A DNA stretch of 64,000 bases from Lysobacter sp. KIS68-7 (GTDB lineage: Bacteria; Pseudomonadota; Gammaproteobacteria; Xanthomonadales; Xanthomonadaceae): contig NZ_CP089925.1 in the NCBI RefSeq assembly GCF_021284745.1, forward strand, positions 2,417,001-2,481,000, written 5' to 3'. This document shows positions 8,353-15,493 of this stretch, one piece after another. How positions within the stretch are numbered: position 1 is the stretch's first letter; every line of letters begins with the position of its first letter. Under the pieces are notes generated by a model that did not search any database, was not told the DNA's origin, and saw nothing but the letters and a program-made list of their open reading frames with translations. A program made the position numbers and the translations under genes.

Positions 8353-9915
8353 AGGCGAGGGCTGCACCTTCGCCCCGACGGGGAAGCGCACCTCCACCCG
8401 CGTACCGCCCTGTGCCACGCGGGCGAACTCGAGCTGGCCCCGCAGCGTCTTCACGCGTTCGGCCATGCTGATCATGCCCAGGCCGCCATGGCGGGCCGAG
8501 GCGTAGTCCGCCGGCAGGCCGCGGCCATCGTCTTCGATGCGCAGCAATGCGACTTCGCCGTCGCGCCGCAGGGCGATGTTCACGCACGAGGCCTCCGCGT
8601 GTTTCTCCGCGTTGTGCAGCGCCTCCTGCGCGATGCGGAACAGGTCGAGCTTCTGCTGCTCCGACAGCGCGAAAGTCTCCTCGGTCTCGCAGCGCACCTG
8701 CAGTTCCTCGCGCGAATGGCTCGCGCACAAGGCTTCCAGCGAAGCGGCCAGGCTGGTGTAGCGCAGCATGCTCGGGTGCAATTCGTGCGAGAGCCGGCGG
8801 ATGTCGTCGGACACGCCGAGCAGGTGTTCCTGCAAGGCCTCGATGCGCGCGCGGCCGTTGGCATCGACGCTGCGCTTCAGGCCGCTCAGCTCGATCGAGA
8901 GCGAGGCCAGGGATTGGTTCACGTCGTCGTGCAGGTCGCGCGCGATGCGGCTGCGCTCGTTCTCCTGCATGGTCATCACGCGTCGTGCGAGTTGGCCCAG
9001 GCGTTCGTAGGAATCGCGCAGCGCATCGTGTGCGAGGCCGCGCTGTTCGCGCAGCGTGGTGAGCAGGAGCAGCACGACGCTGGTGCCGATGGCCCACCAC
9101 TGCAGGTGCACGATCGTGGCGCGCACGCTGTCGTGCACGAGCGGCCCGGTGCCGAGCGTGCTCAGCCACAGGCAGGCGATGCAGGCGATGGACCAGACCA
9201 CCCAGCTCCATGCGCTGCCCAAGGCATGGTTGGTCCAGATCAGCAACACGATGGGAGCGACCGCCAGCAAAGGCGCAATGTCGGTGCGCCCGAGCGGCGA
9301 CATCCACACGACGACGAGCGCGAAGACTCCGAAGGCCGCCATCGCCGACGGCATGCGGGCGGTCGCATGCGTGCGTCCATGGAGCAGGCGCATCACGCCG
9401 ACGAACGTGGGCACGAGCAGCATGTAGGCGAGGCTGCGCGCGAGTGCCATCTGCACCCAGTCCGAACGTGGCGAGGGAATGCCGAACTGGTTCGACGCCG
9501 CGACACTCCACGCCGCGCCCAGCAAAGGCAACGCCATCCCCGCGACCAGCACGAAGCGCGCGGGATTGCATTCGCGCGATTCGTGGATGGGGATGTTCTG
9601 CTTCGGATGCACGGCAAGCGCTGCGACCGCAACGAGCGCGAACTCGCCGGCGAGCCGGACGCAGTAGGGCAGCAAGTCGCGGCCCATCGACGCGCACACG
9701 AGCGCGCTACCGAGCAACGCACCGGCGCAGCACGCAGCCCAACGCGACCGCGGGCTGGCGAGCAAGCCGCACATCAGGATCGCGCCCGGCCACCACGCGA
9801 TCTGTGCGAAGAACGTGGCCGTCCAGGGATCGACGGTCAGTCCCTGGCCCAACGCCGTCGCGACGAGGAGCGTCGCGGGTACGACCCAGGCGGCCTGCAC
9901 GGGTTCATGGTCCAT
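8347..9915 (-). CDS. Membrane sensor histidine kinase, NarX/UhpB type (HisKA_3)
   Basis: 522 residues. About residues 8-285 hold eight or so hydrophobic helices resembling a MASE1-type integral membrane sensor. A HisKA_3 dimerisation domain follows with ERSRIARDLHDDVNQSL and phosphoacceptor His329, then HATPase_c with N-box Asn435 (EALHNAEKHA), DDGRGLP at 462-468 and GGLGM at 477-481. This kinase class partners with NarL/FixJ response regulators, and one is encoded divergently 186 bases away. AAGGA stands seven bases before the start. The sensed signal is unknown. The stop overlaps the 16-base element that probably controls the next minus-strand operon. Confidence 0.93.
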   Translation of the reverse strand: MDHEPVQAAWVVPATLLVATALGQGLTVDPWTATFFAQIAWWPGAILMCGLLASPRSRWAACCAGALLGSALVCASMGRDLLPYCVRLAGEFALVAVAALAVHPKQNIPIHESRECNPARFVLVAGMALPLLGAAWSVAASNQFGIPSPRSDWVQMALARSLAYMLLVPTFVGVMRLLHGRTHATARMPSAMAAFGVFALVVVWMSPLGRTDIAPLLAVAPIVLLIWTNHALGSAWSWVVWSIACIACLWLSTLGTGPLVHDSVRATIVHLQWWAIGTSVVLLLLTTLREQRGLAHDALRDSYERLGQLARRVMTMQENERSRIARDLHDDVNQSLASLSIELSGLKRSVDANGRARIEALQEHLLGVSDDIRRLSHELHPSMLRYTSLAASLEALCASHSREELQVRCETEETFALSEQQKLDLFRIAQEALHNAEKHAEASCVNIALRRDGEVALLRIEDDGRGLPADYASARHGGLGMISMAERVKTLRGQLEFARVAQGGTRVEVRFPVGAKVQPSPR

Positions 9916-9955
9916 GGCAGAGTCCTTTGCGCGTTGACGTCGGGTTTACAGCGCG

Positions 9956-9970
9956 TGCACAACACGTGCA
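9956..9970. promoter_or_regulatory. Inverted repeat in the kinase/regulator divergent region
   Basis: TGCAC-n5-GTGCA lies between the kinase and the NarL-type regulator. A second small inverted repeat, GCCGA-n3-TCGGC, is at 9988-10000. TTGACG at 9934-9939 could be a -35 box for the regulator. The 186-base region lacks a clear copy of the 16-base element found in front of the other local genes. Low-confidence operator candidate. Confidence 0.3.
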
Positions 9971-10101
9971 AGGGCCGTTGGATGACAGCCGACAATCGGC
10001 GCATTCACCCCGTGACCAGTATTCGCGCTCGTGAAACCTCACTTTTTCGTCACCATGGATGAACACGCTCCACGCCAGCCTCACGTTTCGGAGGGGACTG
10101 C

Positions 10102-10770
10102 ATGGCGATGATCGCAAGCAACAGCGGCACATCACCCGAACGGGCGCGCCTGTTGCTCGCCGACGATCACGTGCTGGTGGCACAGGGCCTGGAGCGCCTG
10201 TTGCTCGAGTGCTTCTGCCGGATCGACACGGTGCGTTCGGGCGAAGCGATCATCGAAGCGGTGGAACGCGATCCGCCGGACATCGTCGTCGCCGACATCA
10301 GCATGGAAGGGATGAGCGGCGTGGACGCCATGCGCGTGCTGCGCGAGCGCGGGATCGACACTCCGTTCCTGTTCCTCACCATGCACGCCGATCCCGAACT
10401 CGCCGCCGAAGCGATCCAGGCCGGGGCGAGCGGTTACGTGATCAAGGCATCGGCGGGCGACGAACTGGTGCGCGCGATCCTGGAAGTGCTGGCGGGCCGC
10501 ACCTACGTGACGCCGACACTGGCCGCACGCACGATCCGTGCCGGTGCCGAGCGCTCTGGCAACGGACTGACGCAGAAGCAGCGCGAGATCCTCGTCCGCG
10601 TGGCGCAGGGGCTGCGCTCGAAGCAGATCGCCTACGAGCTCGGCCTGTCTGTGCGTACCGTCGAGTCGCACAAGTACACGATCATGCAGGAGCTCGGCGT
10701 GCACAGTACGGTGGAGCTCGTGCGCAAGGCCGCGCAGGCGGGCCTGATCGCGATCGACGTCCCCCACTGA
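10102..10770 (+). CDS. NarL/FixJ-type response regulator
   Basis: 222 residues. The receiver domain has acidic pocket residues D21-D22, phosphoacceptor Asp65 (VVADISMEGMSG), the LTMHAD switch strand and Lys of YVIKAS. A LuxR-type helix-turn-helix follows at about 155-215 (LTQKQREILVRVAQGL, then SVRTVESHKYTIMQELGV). It is divergent from the histidine kinase and is its likely partner. GAGGGG stands five bases before the ATG, and a second in-frame ATG two codons on is also well placed. It is the best candidate for binding the GTA-n4-TAC element upstream of four nearby transcription units. Confidence 0.95.
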   Translation: MAMIASNSGTSPERARLLLADDHVLVAQGLERLLLECFCRIDTVRSGEAIIEAVERDPPDIVVADISMEGMSGVDAMRVLRERGIDTPFLFLTMHADPELAAEAIQAGASGYVIKASAGDELVRAILEVLAGRTYVTPTLAARTIRAGAERSGNGLTQKQREILVRVAQGLRSKQIAYELGLSVRTVESHKYTIMQELGVHSTVELVRKAAQAGLIAIDVPH

Positions 10771-10788
10771 GGCGTCTACTGGCATCGG

Positions 10789-10804
10789 CCACGTAGTTTT
10801 ACTT
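10789..10804 (+). promoter_or_regulatory. Shared 16-base element, copy 3 (weaker)
   Basis: CCACGTAGTTTTACTT keeps the core GTAGTTTTAC exactly as in copy 1 but diverges in the flanks. It is 75 bases before the receiver-only regulator gene. A -10-like GCTAGT at 10854-10859 lies 49 bases beyond it, a spacing close to copy 1. Confidence 0.5.
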
Positions 10805-10879
10805 CCCTGCCTCCAGTTGTTTTGCGATAGCAGCGCGGTGAAGGCGCGCTCACGCTAGTGGCGTGAACGAGGTTCCGCC

Positions 10880-11293
10880 ATGAACCGCGCAAGGGTGCTG
10901 CTGGCCGAGGACAGCCCGGTGGTGGCGCGTCAGTTGCGCTCACTGCTGGGCCAGGACTTCGAAGTGCTGGCGATGGTGACCGACGGGGCGTCGATCCCGA
11001 CGGCCGTGGATGCGTTGCAGCCGGACGTGCTGGTCACCGACATCTCGATGCCGGGCATGGATGGGCTGCGCGCGGCTGAGCTCGTCCTGCGCCAATACCC
11101 GGACCTGCGGGTCGTCTTCATCACGGTCCATTCCGACGCCGACCTCGTCGCGCGGGCCCGCGCGCTCACGCGCACGGCTTACGTGCTCAAGTCCGATGCG
11201 GGTGATGACCTGGTAGCGGCGGTGGAGGCGGTGATGGGCGGTCGCTGGTTCGTGTCCGCCTCGCTGGCCAGGGCGACGGTGCGGGGACAGTAG
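10880..11293 (+). CDS. Receiver-only response regulator
   Basis: 137 residues forming one CheY-like receiver: E10-D11 pocket, phosphoacceptor Asp54 (LVTDISMPGMDG), the VFITVHSD switch strand and the Lys of VLKSD. The C-terminal GRWFVSASLARATV matches the linker that precedes the helix-turn-helix in NarL proteins, yet the frame stops there and no DNA-binding domain follows in any frame before the next gene. It may be a truncated NarL protein now acting as a phosphate sink or partner for the neighbouring kinase. It has its own upstream element at 10789-10804 and an AACGAGG ribosome site. Confidence 0.88.
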   Translation: MNRARVLLAEDSPVVARQLRSLLGQDFEVLAMVTDGASIPTAVDALQPDVLVTDISMPGMDGLRAAELVLRQYPDLRVVFITVHSDADLVARARALTRTAYVLKSDAGDDLVAAVEAVMGGRWFVSASLARATVRGQ

Positions 11294-11303
11294 AAATACT
11301 GAG
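11288..11303 (-). promoter_or_regulatory. Shared 16-base element, copy 4
   Basis: Read on the minus strand this is CTCAGTATTTCTACTG. It overlaps the stop codon of the receiver-only gene and is 56 bases before the DUF202 gene that opens the eight-gene operon. Orientation relative to the gene it precedes is the same as for copy 2. Confidence 0.6.
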
Positions 11304-11359
11304 CGGCGGCGCGTGGAATCGCGGATGCGCGGCCGGTGGGGCACGGCGATGCTCGGCGC

Positions 11360-11833
11360 ATGAGCGCGCAACTTCCCCCGAGCGGCCAATTCCCCACCGC
11401 CGACGACAAATCCGTCGAGCTGTCTTCGCGCCGGACCGGCATGAGTTTCCAGCGCACGCGCATGAGCGCCGAGCGCACGCTGATGTCGGTGATCCGCACG
11501 TCGCTGTCGCTGATCAGCTTCGGCTTCACGATCTACCAGGTGTTCAACAACGCGCTGAAGGTCCAGGGCGTCACCTTGTCGGCCCATGCGCCGCGCAACT
11601 TCGGCATGGCGCTGGTCGCGCTCGGCATCCTGATGCTGTTCTTCGGCATGGTCTACCACATGCGCTTCATGATGCAGCTGCGCAGCGAGCGGGCGACGAT
11701 GAAGGGCGAAGGCCTGATCCATGCACAAAGTGCATACCCGCTGTCGCTCACGCTGGTCACCGCCGTGGTCCTGTTCTTCATCGGACTGGCGGCCTTCGCC
11801 AGCATGGTCTTCGACATCACCCCGAAGCTCTGA
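11360..11833 (+). CDS. DUF202 (YidH-like) inner-membrane protein
   Basis: 157 residues from the ATG at 11360; a GTG at 11336 in frame is less likely because it would enter the promoter zone. A polar N-terminus (about 45 residues) with repeated Arg-Thr-x-Met-Ser units is followed by the DUF202 core (ERTLMSVIRTSLSLISFGFTIYQ) and three hydrophobic helices. DUF202/YidH proteins are small inner-membrane proteins of unknown activity. It is the first gene of an operon running to 16408, and a second DUF202 gene lies at 13719. The gap to the next gene is 21 bases. Confidence 0.85.
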   Translation: MSAQLPPSGQFPTADDKSVELSSRRTGMSFQRTRMSAERTLMSVIRTSLSLISFGFTIYQVFNNALKVQGVTLSAHAPRNFGMALVALGILMLFFGMVYHMRFMMQLRSERATMKGEGLIHAQSAYPLSLTLVTAVVLFFIGLAAFASMVFDITPKL

Positions 11834-11854
11834 ACCCACGAGACGAGGCTTTCC

Positions 11855-12406
11855 ATGAAAACGCTCGCATTGCTGCTCGCAACCGGCTTCGTGCTCGCCG
11901 GCTGTGCCTCGACGCCCGATGTCACCGTCGACCACGATCCGTCGGCCAACTTCGCGGTCTTCAAGACGTACTACTGGGCACAGGAACCGCAATCGAAGAA
12001 CCCGCTCGCCAACCAACGCCTCGTCGCCGGCATCGACCAACGGTTGGCCGCGCGCGGCTGGACGCGCAGCACGGAAGGCAACAGCGACGTTGCGATCGTG
12101 GCGAACGTCGCGTCCAGTGAGCGGCAGACGCTGGACACGATGTACACCGGCACCGGCATGGGCGGATGGGGCTGGGGCCCCGGATGGGGCTACGGCGGCA
12201 TGGCCACTTCGACCACGCGCGTGAACACCTACACGGTCGGCACGCTCGTGCTCGACATGTTCGACGCGAAGACGAAGAAGGCCATCTGGCGCGGCACCGC
12301 CAGCGGCACCGTGCCCGATTCGCCTGAAAAGACCGCGACTGCGGTGCAGGCTGCACTCGACAAGATGTTCGCGGACTTCCCGCCCGGATCGGCGCCCGCG
12401 AAATGA
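11855..12406 (+). CDS. DUF4136 lipoprotein
   Basis: 183 residues with a lipobox signal (TGFVLAGC, lipidated Cys19) and a DUF4136 domain: FAVFKTYYW at the start, a central Gly/Trp/Tyr-rich loop (GWGWGPGWGYGG), and VLDMFDAKTKKAIWRGTASG toward the end. Members are envelope lipoproteins of unknown role, often encoded with stress or envelope genes. The residue after Cys is Ala, so outer-membrane sorting is likely if the Lol +2 rule applies. It overlaps the FGE gene by four bases (ATGA). Confidence 0.88.
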   Translation: MKTLALLLATGFVLAGCASTPDVTVDHDPSANFAVFKTYYWAQEPQSKNPLANQRLVAGIDQRLAARGWTRSTEGNSDVAIVANVASSERQTLDTMYTGTGMGGWGWGPGWGYGGMATSTTRVNTYTVGTLVLDMFDAKTKKAIWRGTASGTVPDSPEKTATAVQAALDKMFADFPPGSAPAK

Positions 12407-13362
12407 GTGCGCTGCTGGAAACCACGGATACGCCCGTCGCGCGCGAAGGCATGGTGTGGATCCCCGGCCGCACCTTCCGCATGGGATCGGACGATCACTA
12501 TCCGGAAGAGGCGCCGACGCATCGCGTGGCGGTCGATGGGTTCTTCATGGACACCACGCCGGTGACCAATGCGCAGTTCCGCGCGTTCGTCGAAGCGACC
12601 GGGCACGTGACGATGGCGGAGATCCCGCCGAAGGCCGAGGACTATCCGGGTGCGCTGCCCGGGATGCTCGTCGCCGCGTCCGTCGTGTTCGTGCCGCCGC
12701 CGCATCGCGTGGCCTTGAACGACCACTATCGGTGGTGGCAGTTCCTTGCCGGCGCGGATTGGCGTCATCCGCAAGGGCCTGGCAGTTCGATCGAGGGCAA
12801 GGACGACCATCCCGTCGTGCATGTCGCCGCGCGCGATGTCGAAGCCTATGCCGCATGGGTGGGCAAGGCCTTGCCCACCGAAGCCGAATGGGAACTCGCT
12901 GCGCGCGGCGGACTGGAAGGCACCGAGTTCGCGTGGGGCGAGGAGTTCGCGCCGCAAGGCCTGCATCGCGCGAACACGTGGCAAGGCGAATTCCCCTGGC
13001 AGAACCTCGCCCAGGACGGCTACATCGGCACCTCGCCTGTCGCGACGTATCCGCCGAACGCCTACGGCCTGCTCGACATGATCGGCAACACGTGGGAGTG
13101 GACGGCGGACTGGTATCGCCCGCGCCATCCGGCCGAAGCCGTGAAGGCATGCTGCATTCCAGAAAATCCGCGCGGCGGGCCGGAGAACGAAAGCTTCGAT
13201 CCCGCGCAGCAGCAGATCCGCATTCCGCGACGGGTGATGAAGGGCGGCTCGCATTTGTGCGCACCGAACTATTGCCGACGCTATCGCCCGGCGGCGCGCA
13301 TGGCGCAGCCGATCGATACTTCCACTTCGCACCTCGGATTCCGGTGCGTCGTGCGCACCTGA
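12403..13362 (+). CDS. Formylglycine-generating enzyme (SUMF1/FGE family)
   Basis: 319 residues without a signal peptide. The FGE-sulfatase fold is visible from MVWIPGRTFRMGSDDHYPEEAP (split by conserved Gly) through TEAEWELAARGG and NTWEWTADWY to the C-terminal GGSHLCAPNYCRRYR...HLGFRC. Cys286 and Cys291, spaced C-x4-C, correspond to the two catalytic, copper-binding cysteines of true FGEs, which oxidise the sulfatase CxPxR cysteine to formylglycine using oxygen. That makes it catalytically complete, unlike many FGE-like proteins (EgtB, PvdO). No sulfatase gene is nearby. It overlaps the DUF4136 gene by four bases and precedes DUF1622 by nine. Confidence 0.93.
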   Translation: MSALLETTDTPVAREGMVWIPGRTFRMGSDDHYPEEAPTHRVAVDGFFMDTTPVTNAQFRAFVEATGHVTMAEIPPKAEDYPGALPGMLVAASVVFVPPPHRVALNDHYRWWQFLAGADWRHPQGPGSSIEGKDDHPVVHVAARDVEAYAAWVGKALPTEAEWELAARGGLEGTEFAWGEEFAPQGLHRANTWQGEFPWQNLAQDGYIGTSPVATYPPNAYGLLDMIGNTWEWTADWYRPRHPAEAVKACCIPENPRGGPENESFDPAQQQIRIPRRVMKGGSHLCAPNYCRRYRPAARMAQPIDTSTSHLGFRCVVRT

Positions 13363-13371
13363 CGCACCGCC

Positions 13372-13722
13372 ATGGAAGAACTCTTCCGCACCGTCAGCCA
13401 GGCGATCGCCCTTGGCCTGGAAGCCGTCTCGGTCCTGATGATCGCGATCGGCGCCGTGCTGGCACTCGGCCAGATCGTGATGCCCTTGCTGCGCAACGCC
13501 GCGACGCAGGGCATCCGGCGTGCGGCATGGCTGAGCCTGGCGCGATGGTTGCTGCTCGGCCTCGAGTTCATGCTCGCCGCGGACATCGTGCGCACCGCCA
13601 TCGCGCCCAACTGGGACGACATCGGGATGCTCGCCGCGATCGCGGTGATCCGCACCTTCCTCAACTTCTTCCTCGAACGCGACCTCGACGCGGCCGAGGC
13701 AATGAACGAGCCGGTGAAATGA
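13372..13722 (+). CDS. DUF1622 inner-membrane protein
   Basis: 116 residues with three hydrophobic helices and the DUF1622 pattern: LEAVSVLMIAIGAVLALG, then RWLLLGLEFMLAADIVRTAIAPNW split around the conserved Glu, and AVIRTFLNFFLERDL at the C-terminus. The family has no known function. It lies in the middle of the operon, nine bases after the FGE gene and overlapping the next DUF202 gene by four bases, so translation of the two is coupled. Confidence 0.87.
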   Translation: MEELFRTVSQAIALGLEAVSVLMIAIGAVLALGQIVMPLLRNAATQGIRRAAWLSLARWLLLGLEFMLAADIVRTAIAPNWDDIGMLAAIAVIRTFLNFFLERDLDAAEAMNEPVK

Positions 13723-14129
13723 ACACGACACCGCCGCCGAACTCCACCGACCTGGCCGTCAAGCGCACCGGCCTGGCCGACCTGCGCTCGCACCTGGCGA
13801 ACGAGCGCACCCACCTGGCGTATTTGCGCACCTGCGTGTCGTTGGTAGGTTTCGGCATCACGCTCAATCGCTTCGCGGTTTACTTGCGCGAACACGACCA
13901 ACTGGGCGCCACGACATCGCGGCGCCTGTTGCACAACACGGAAAACGTCGGCGCCGGCATGATCGTGCTCGGCCTGGCCCTCGCGGTGTGGTCGCTGTAC
14001 CGCTACTGGCACGTCAACGCCGACATCAAGAACGCCAGCTTCCGTCCGATGGATCGCGCGGTGGAGGGCATCACGTTGTTGTTCATCCTGATCGGCGGCG
14101 TCACGGCGGCGTGGTTGATCTTCCTCTGA
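13719..14129 (+). CDS. Second DUF202 (YidH-like) inner-membrane protein
   Basis: 136 residues. The soluble N-terminus leads into LANERTHLAYLRTCVSLVGFGIT, a good DUF202 match, followed by three hydrophobic segments (about 36-56, 76-98, 112-134). It is the second DUF202 protein in the operon and is only distantly similar to the one at 11360, so the two may form a heteromer; that is a guess. The start ATG overlaps the DUF1622 stop (ATGA). A 49-base gap with AGGTTC before the next ATG follows. Confidence 0.87.
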   Translation: MNTTPPPNSTDLAVKRTGLADLRSHLANERTHLAYLRTCVSLVGFGITLNRFAVYLREHDQLGATTSRRLLHNTENVGAGMIVLGLALAVWSLYRYWHVNADIKNASFRPMDRAVEGITLLFILIGGVTAAWLIFL

Positions 14130-14178
14130 CTCTCTTGAAACAACGCACGGCAGCAGCAACTGAAAGCACGGAGGTTCT

Positions 14179-14943
14179 ATGCAACGCATCCACGTGGTCA
14201 TCGCGACGGGCCTGTTGTGCCTCGTCGCCCCGGCCTTCGCCCAGGATGCCGGCCCCACACCGCCTGCGGTCGATCCGCAGGCGATGCAGGCGCTGGATCG
14301 GATGGGCAAGGCACTGCGCGGGTTGTCGCAGTTCGAAGTGACGGCCGATTCCACCAGCGAAGTCGTGCTGGAGGATGGCCGCAAGATCGAACTCGGCGGC
14401 ACCGTCGATTACAAGGTGCGGCGCCCGAACGGCTTGTTCGCCAAGCTCAAGAGCGACCGGCGCGATCGCGAGTTCTACTACGACGGCAAGACGCTGACGA
14501 TTTATTCGCCGTCCACGCAGTTCTACGCCACGCTGCCCGCGCCCGACACCATCGGCGGACTGGTGCAGAAAGCGCAGGACGACTACGGGCTGGAGATGCC
14601 GCTCGCCGATCTGTTCTGGTGGGGCACGGAGAAGGCGCCGAAGACGGAGATCAAGAGCGCGACCTATGTCGGGCCTGCGTTCCTGCATGGCGAGCCCGTG
14701 GCGCAATACGTGTTCCGGCAGGGCGACGTCGACTGGCAGGTGTGGCTCGACAAGCAGGACATGCCGCGCAAGCTGGTGATCGTCGACAACACCGCGAGCG
14801 AACGGCCGGAATTCACCGCGACGCTCGATTGGAAGCCGACGGCGACCTTCGCCGACGATACGTTCGCGTTCAAGCCGTCGAACGACGCCTACGAAATCCT
14901 GTTCTTCCCGGGCACGCTGGTCGCGCAGGAGGGCACGAAATGA
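14179..14943 (+). CDS. DUF2092 secreted protein
   Basis: 254 residues with a signal peptide (cleavage near residue 21, after PAFA). The body matches DUF2092: LRGLSQFEVTADST, DGRKIELGGTVDYKVRRPN, FYYDGKTLTIYSP and a run of antiparallel strands ending DTFAFKPSNDAYEILF. The predicted fold resembles the lipoprotein carriers LolA/LolB, so a periplasmic hydrophobic-ligand role is possible but untested. It overlaps the next gene by four bases (ATGA). Confidence 0.87.
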   Translation: MQRIHVVIATGLLCLVAPAFAQDAGPTPPAVDPQAMQALDRMGKALRGLSQFEVTADSTSEVVLEDGRKIELGGTVDYKVRRPNGLFAKLKSDRRDREFYYDGKTLTIYSPSTQFYATLPAPDTIGGLVQKAQDDYGLEMPLADLFWWGTEKAPKTEIKSATYVGPAFLHGEPVAQYVFRQGDVDWQVWLDKQDMPRKLVIVDNTASERPEFTATLDWKPTATFADDTFAFKPSNDAYEILFFPGTLVAQEGTK

Positions 14944-15491
14944 ACACCATCCGACTCATCACGCCATTGGCTTGTGCGGCGCTGGTCGCATGCTTCGGCC
15001 TGGCCTCATCGTTCGACGTCGACGCGCAGCGCGCACGCGGCGGTGGTGGTGCGCGTGCACCTTCCAGCGTGGGACATGGCGGAGGCGGCGCACACGCTGG
15101 CGGCGCACGTGCGGGTGGCGGCCAGGCGGTCAACCATCCGCAGAACCACGGGGGCGGCAACCGCAACACCGCCAACGTCAACCGCAACACGACGAACGTC
15201 CACAACACCAACGTCAACCGGAACACCAACGTCAACGTCAACCGCGACATCAACGTCGACGTCGACAACGGCTGGGACAACCACTTCGACCATCCGGTGG
15301 CGGCCGCGGCCGCGATCGGCACGGCCGCCGCCGTGACCGCGGCGGCGATCGGCTCGATCGTGTATTCGGTGCCACCGAGCTGCGTGACCACGGTGGTCAA
15401 CGGCATCGCGTACCAGCAATGCGGTTCGACGTGGTACCAGCCGCAGTACGCGGGTTCGTCGGTGCAGTACGTGGTCGTTGCGCAACCGTGA
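14940..15491 (+). CDS. Secreted Asn/Val-repeat protein of unknown function
   Basis: 183 residues. A signal or anchor segment occupies about 1-29, then a Gly/His/Ala-rich region (about 30-70), then roughly 40 residues of alternating Asn-rich dipeptide repeats (NVNRNT, NVHNTNVN, NVNVNRD), an acidic DVDVDNGWDNHFDHP patch, a small-residue hydrophobic segment (about 119-140), and a C-terminal CVTTVVNGIAYQQCGSTWYQP with two Cys that could pair. The repeat pattern looks like short beta-solenoid or amyloid-type strands. It overlaps the DUF2092 gene by four bases and ends two bases before the HAD gene. I do not recognise a named family. Confidence 0.7.
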   Translation: MNTIRLITPLACAALVACFGLASSFDVDAQRARGGGGARAPSSVGHGGGGAHAGGARAGGGQAVNHPQNHGGGNRNTANVNRNTTNVHNTNVNRNTNVNVNRDINVDVDNGWDNHFDHPVAAAAAIGTAAAVTAAAIGSIVYSVPPSCVTTVVNGIAYQQCGSTWYQPQYAGSSVQYVVVAQP

Positions 15492-15493
15492 CG

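Noticed and set aside
12403-13362. Calling the FGE-like gene an EgtB- or PvdO-type protein.
   Set aside because: Those lack the C-x4-C catalytic cysteine pair (or have DinB domains). Cys286 and Cys291 with the surrounding GGSHLC...NYCRRYR and HLGFRC match true FGE.
15160-15270. Repeated CAACGTCAACCGCAACAC-type units, considered as a CRISPR or tandem-repeat locus.
   Set aside because: They are in frame and encode Asn/Val/Thr repeats of an exported protein; no unique spacers between units.
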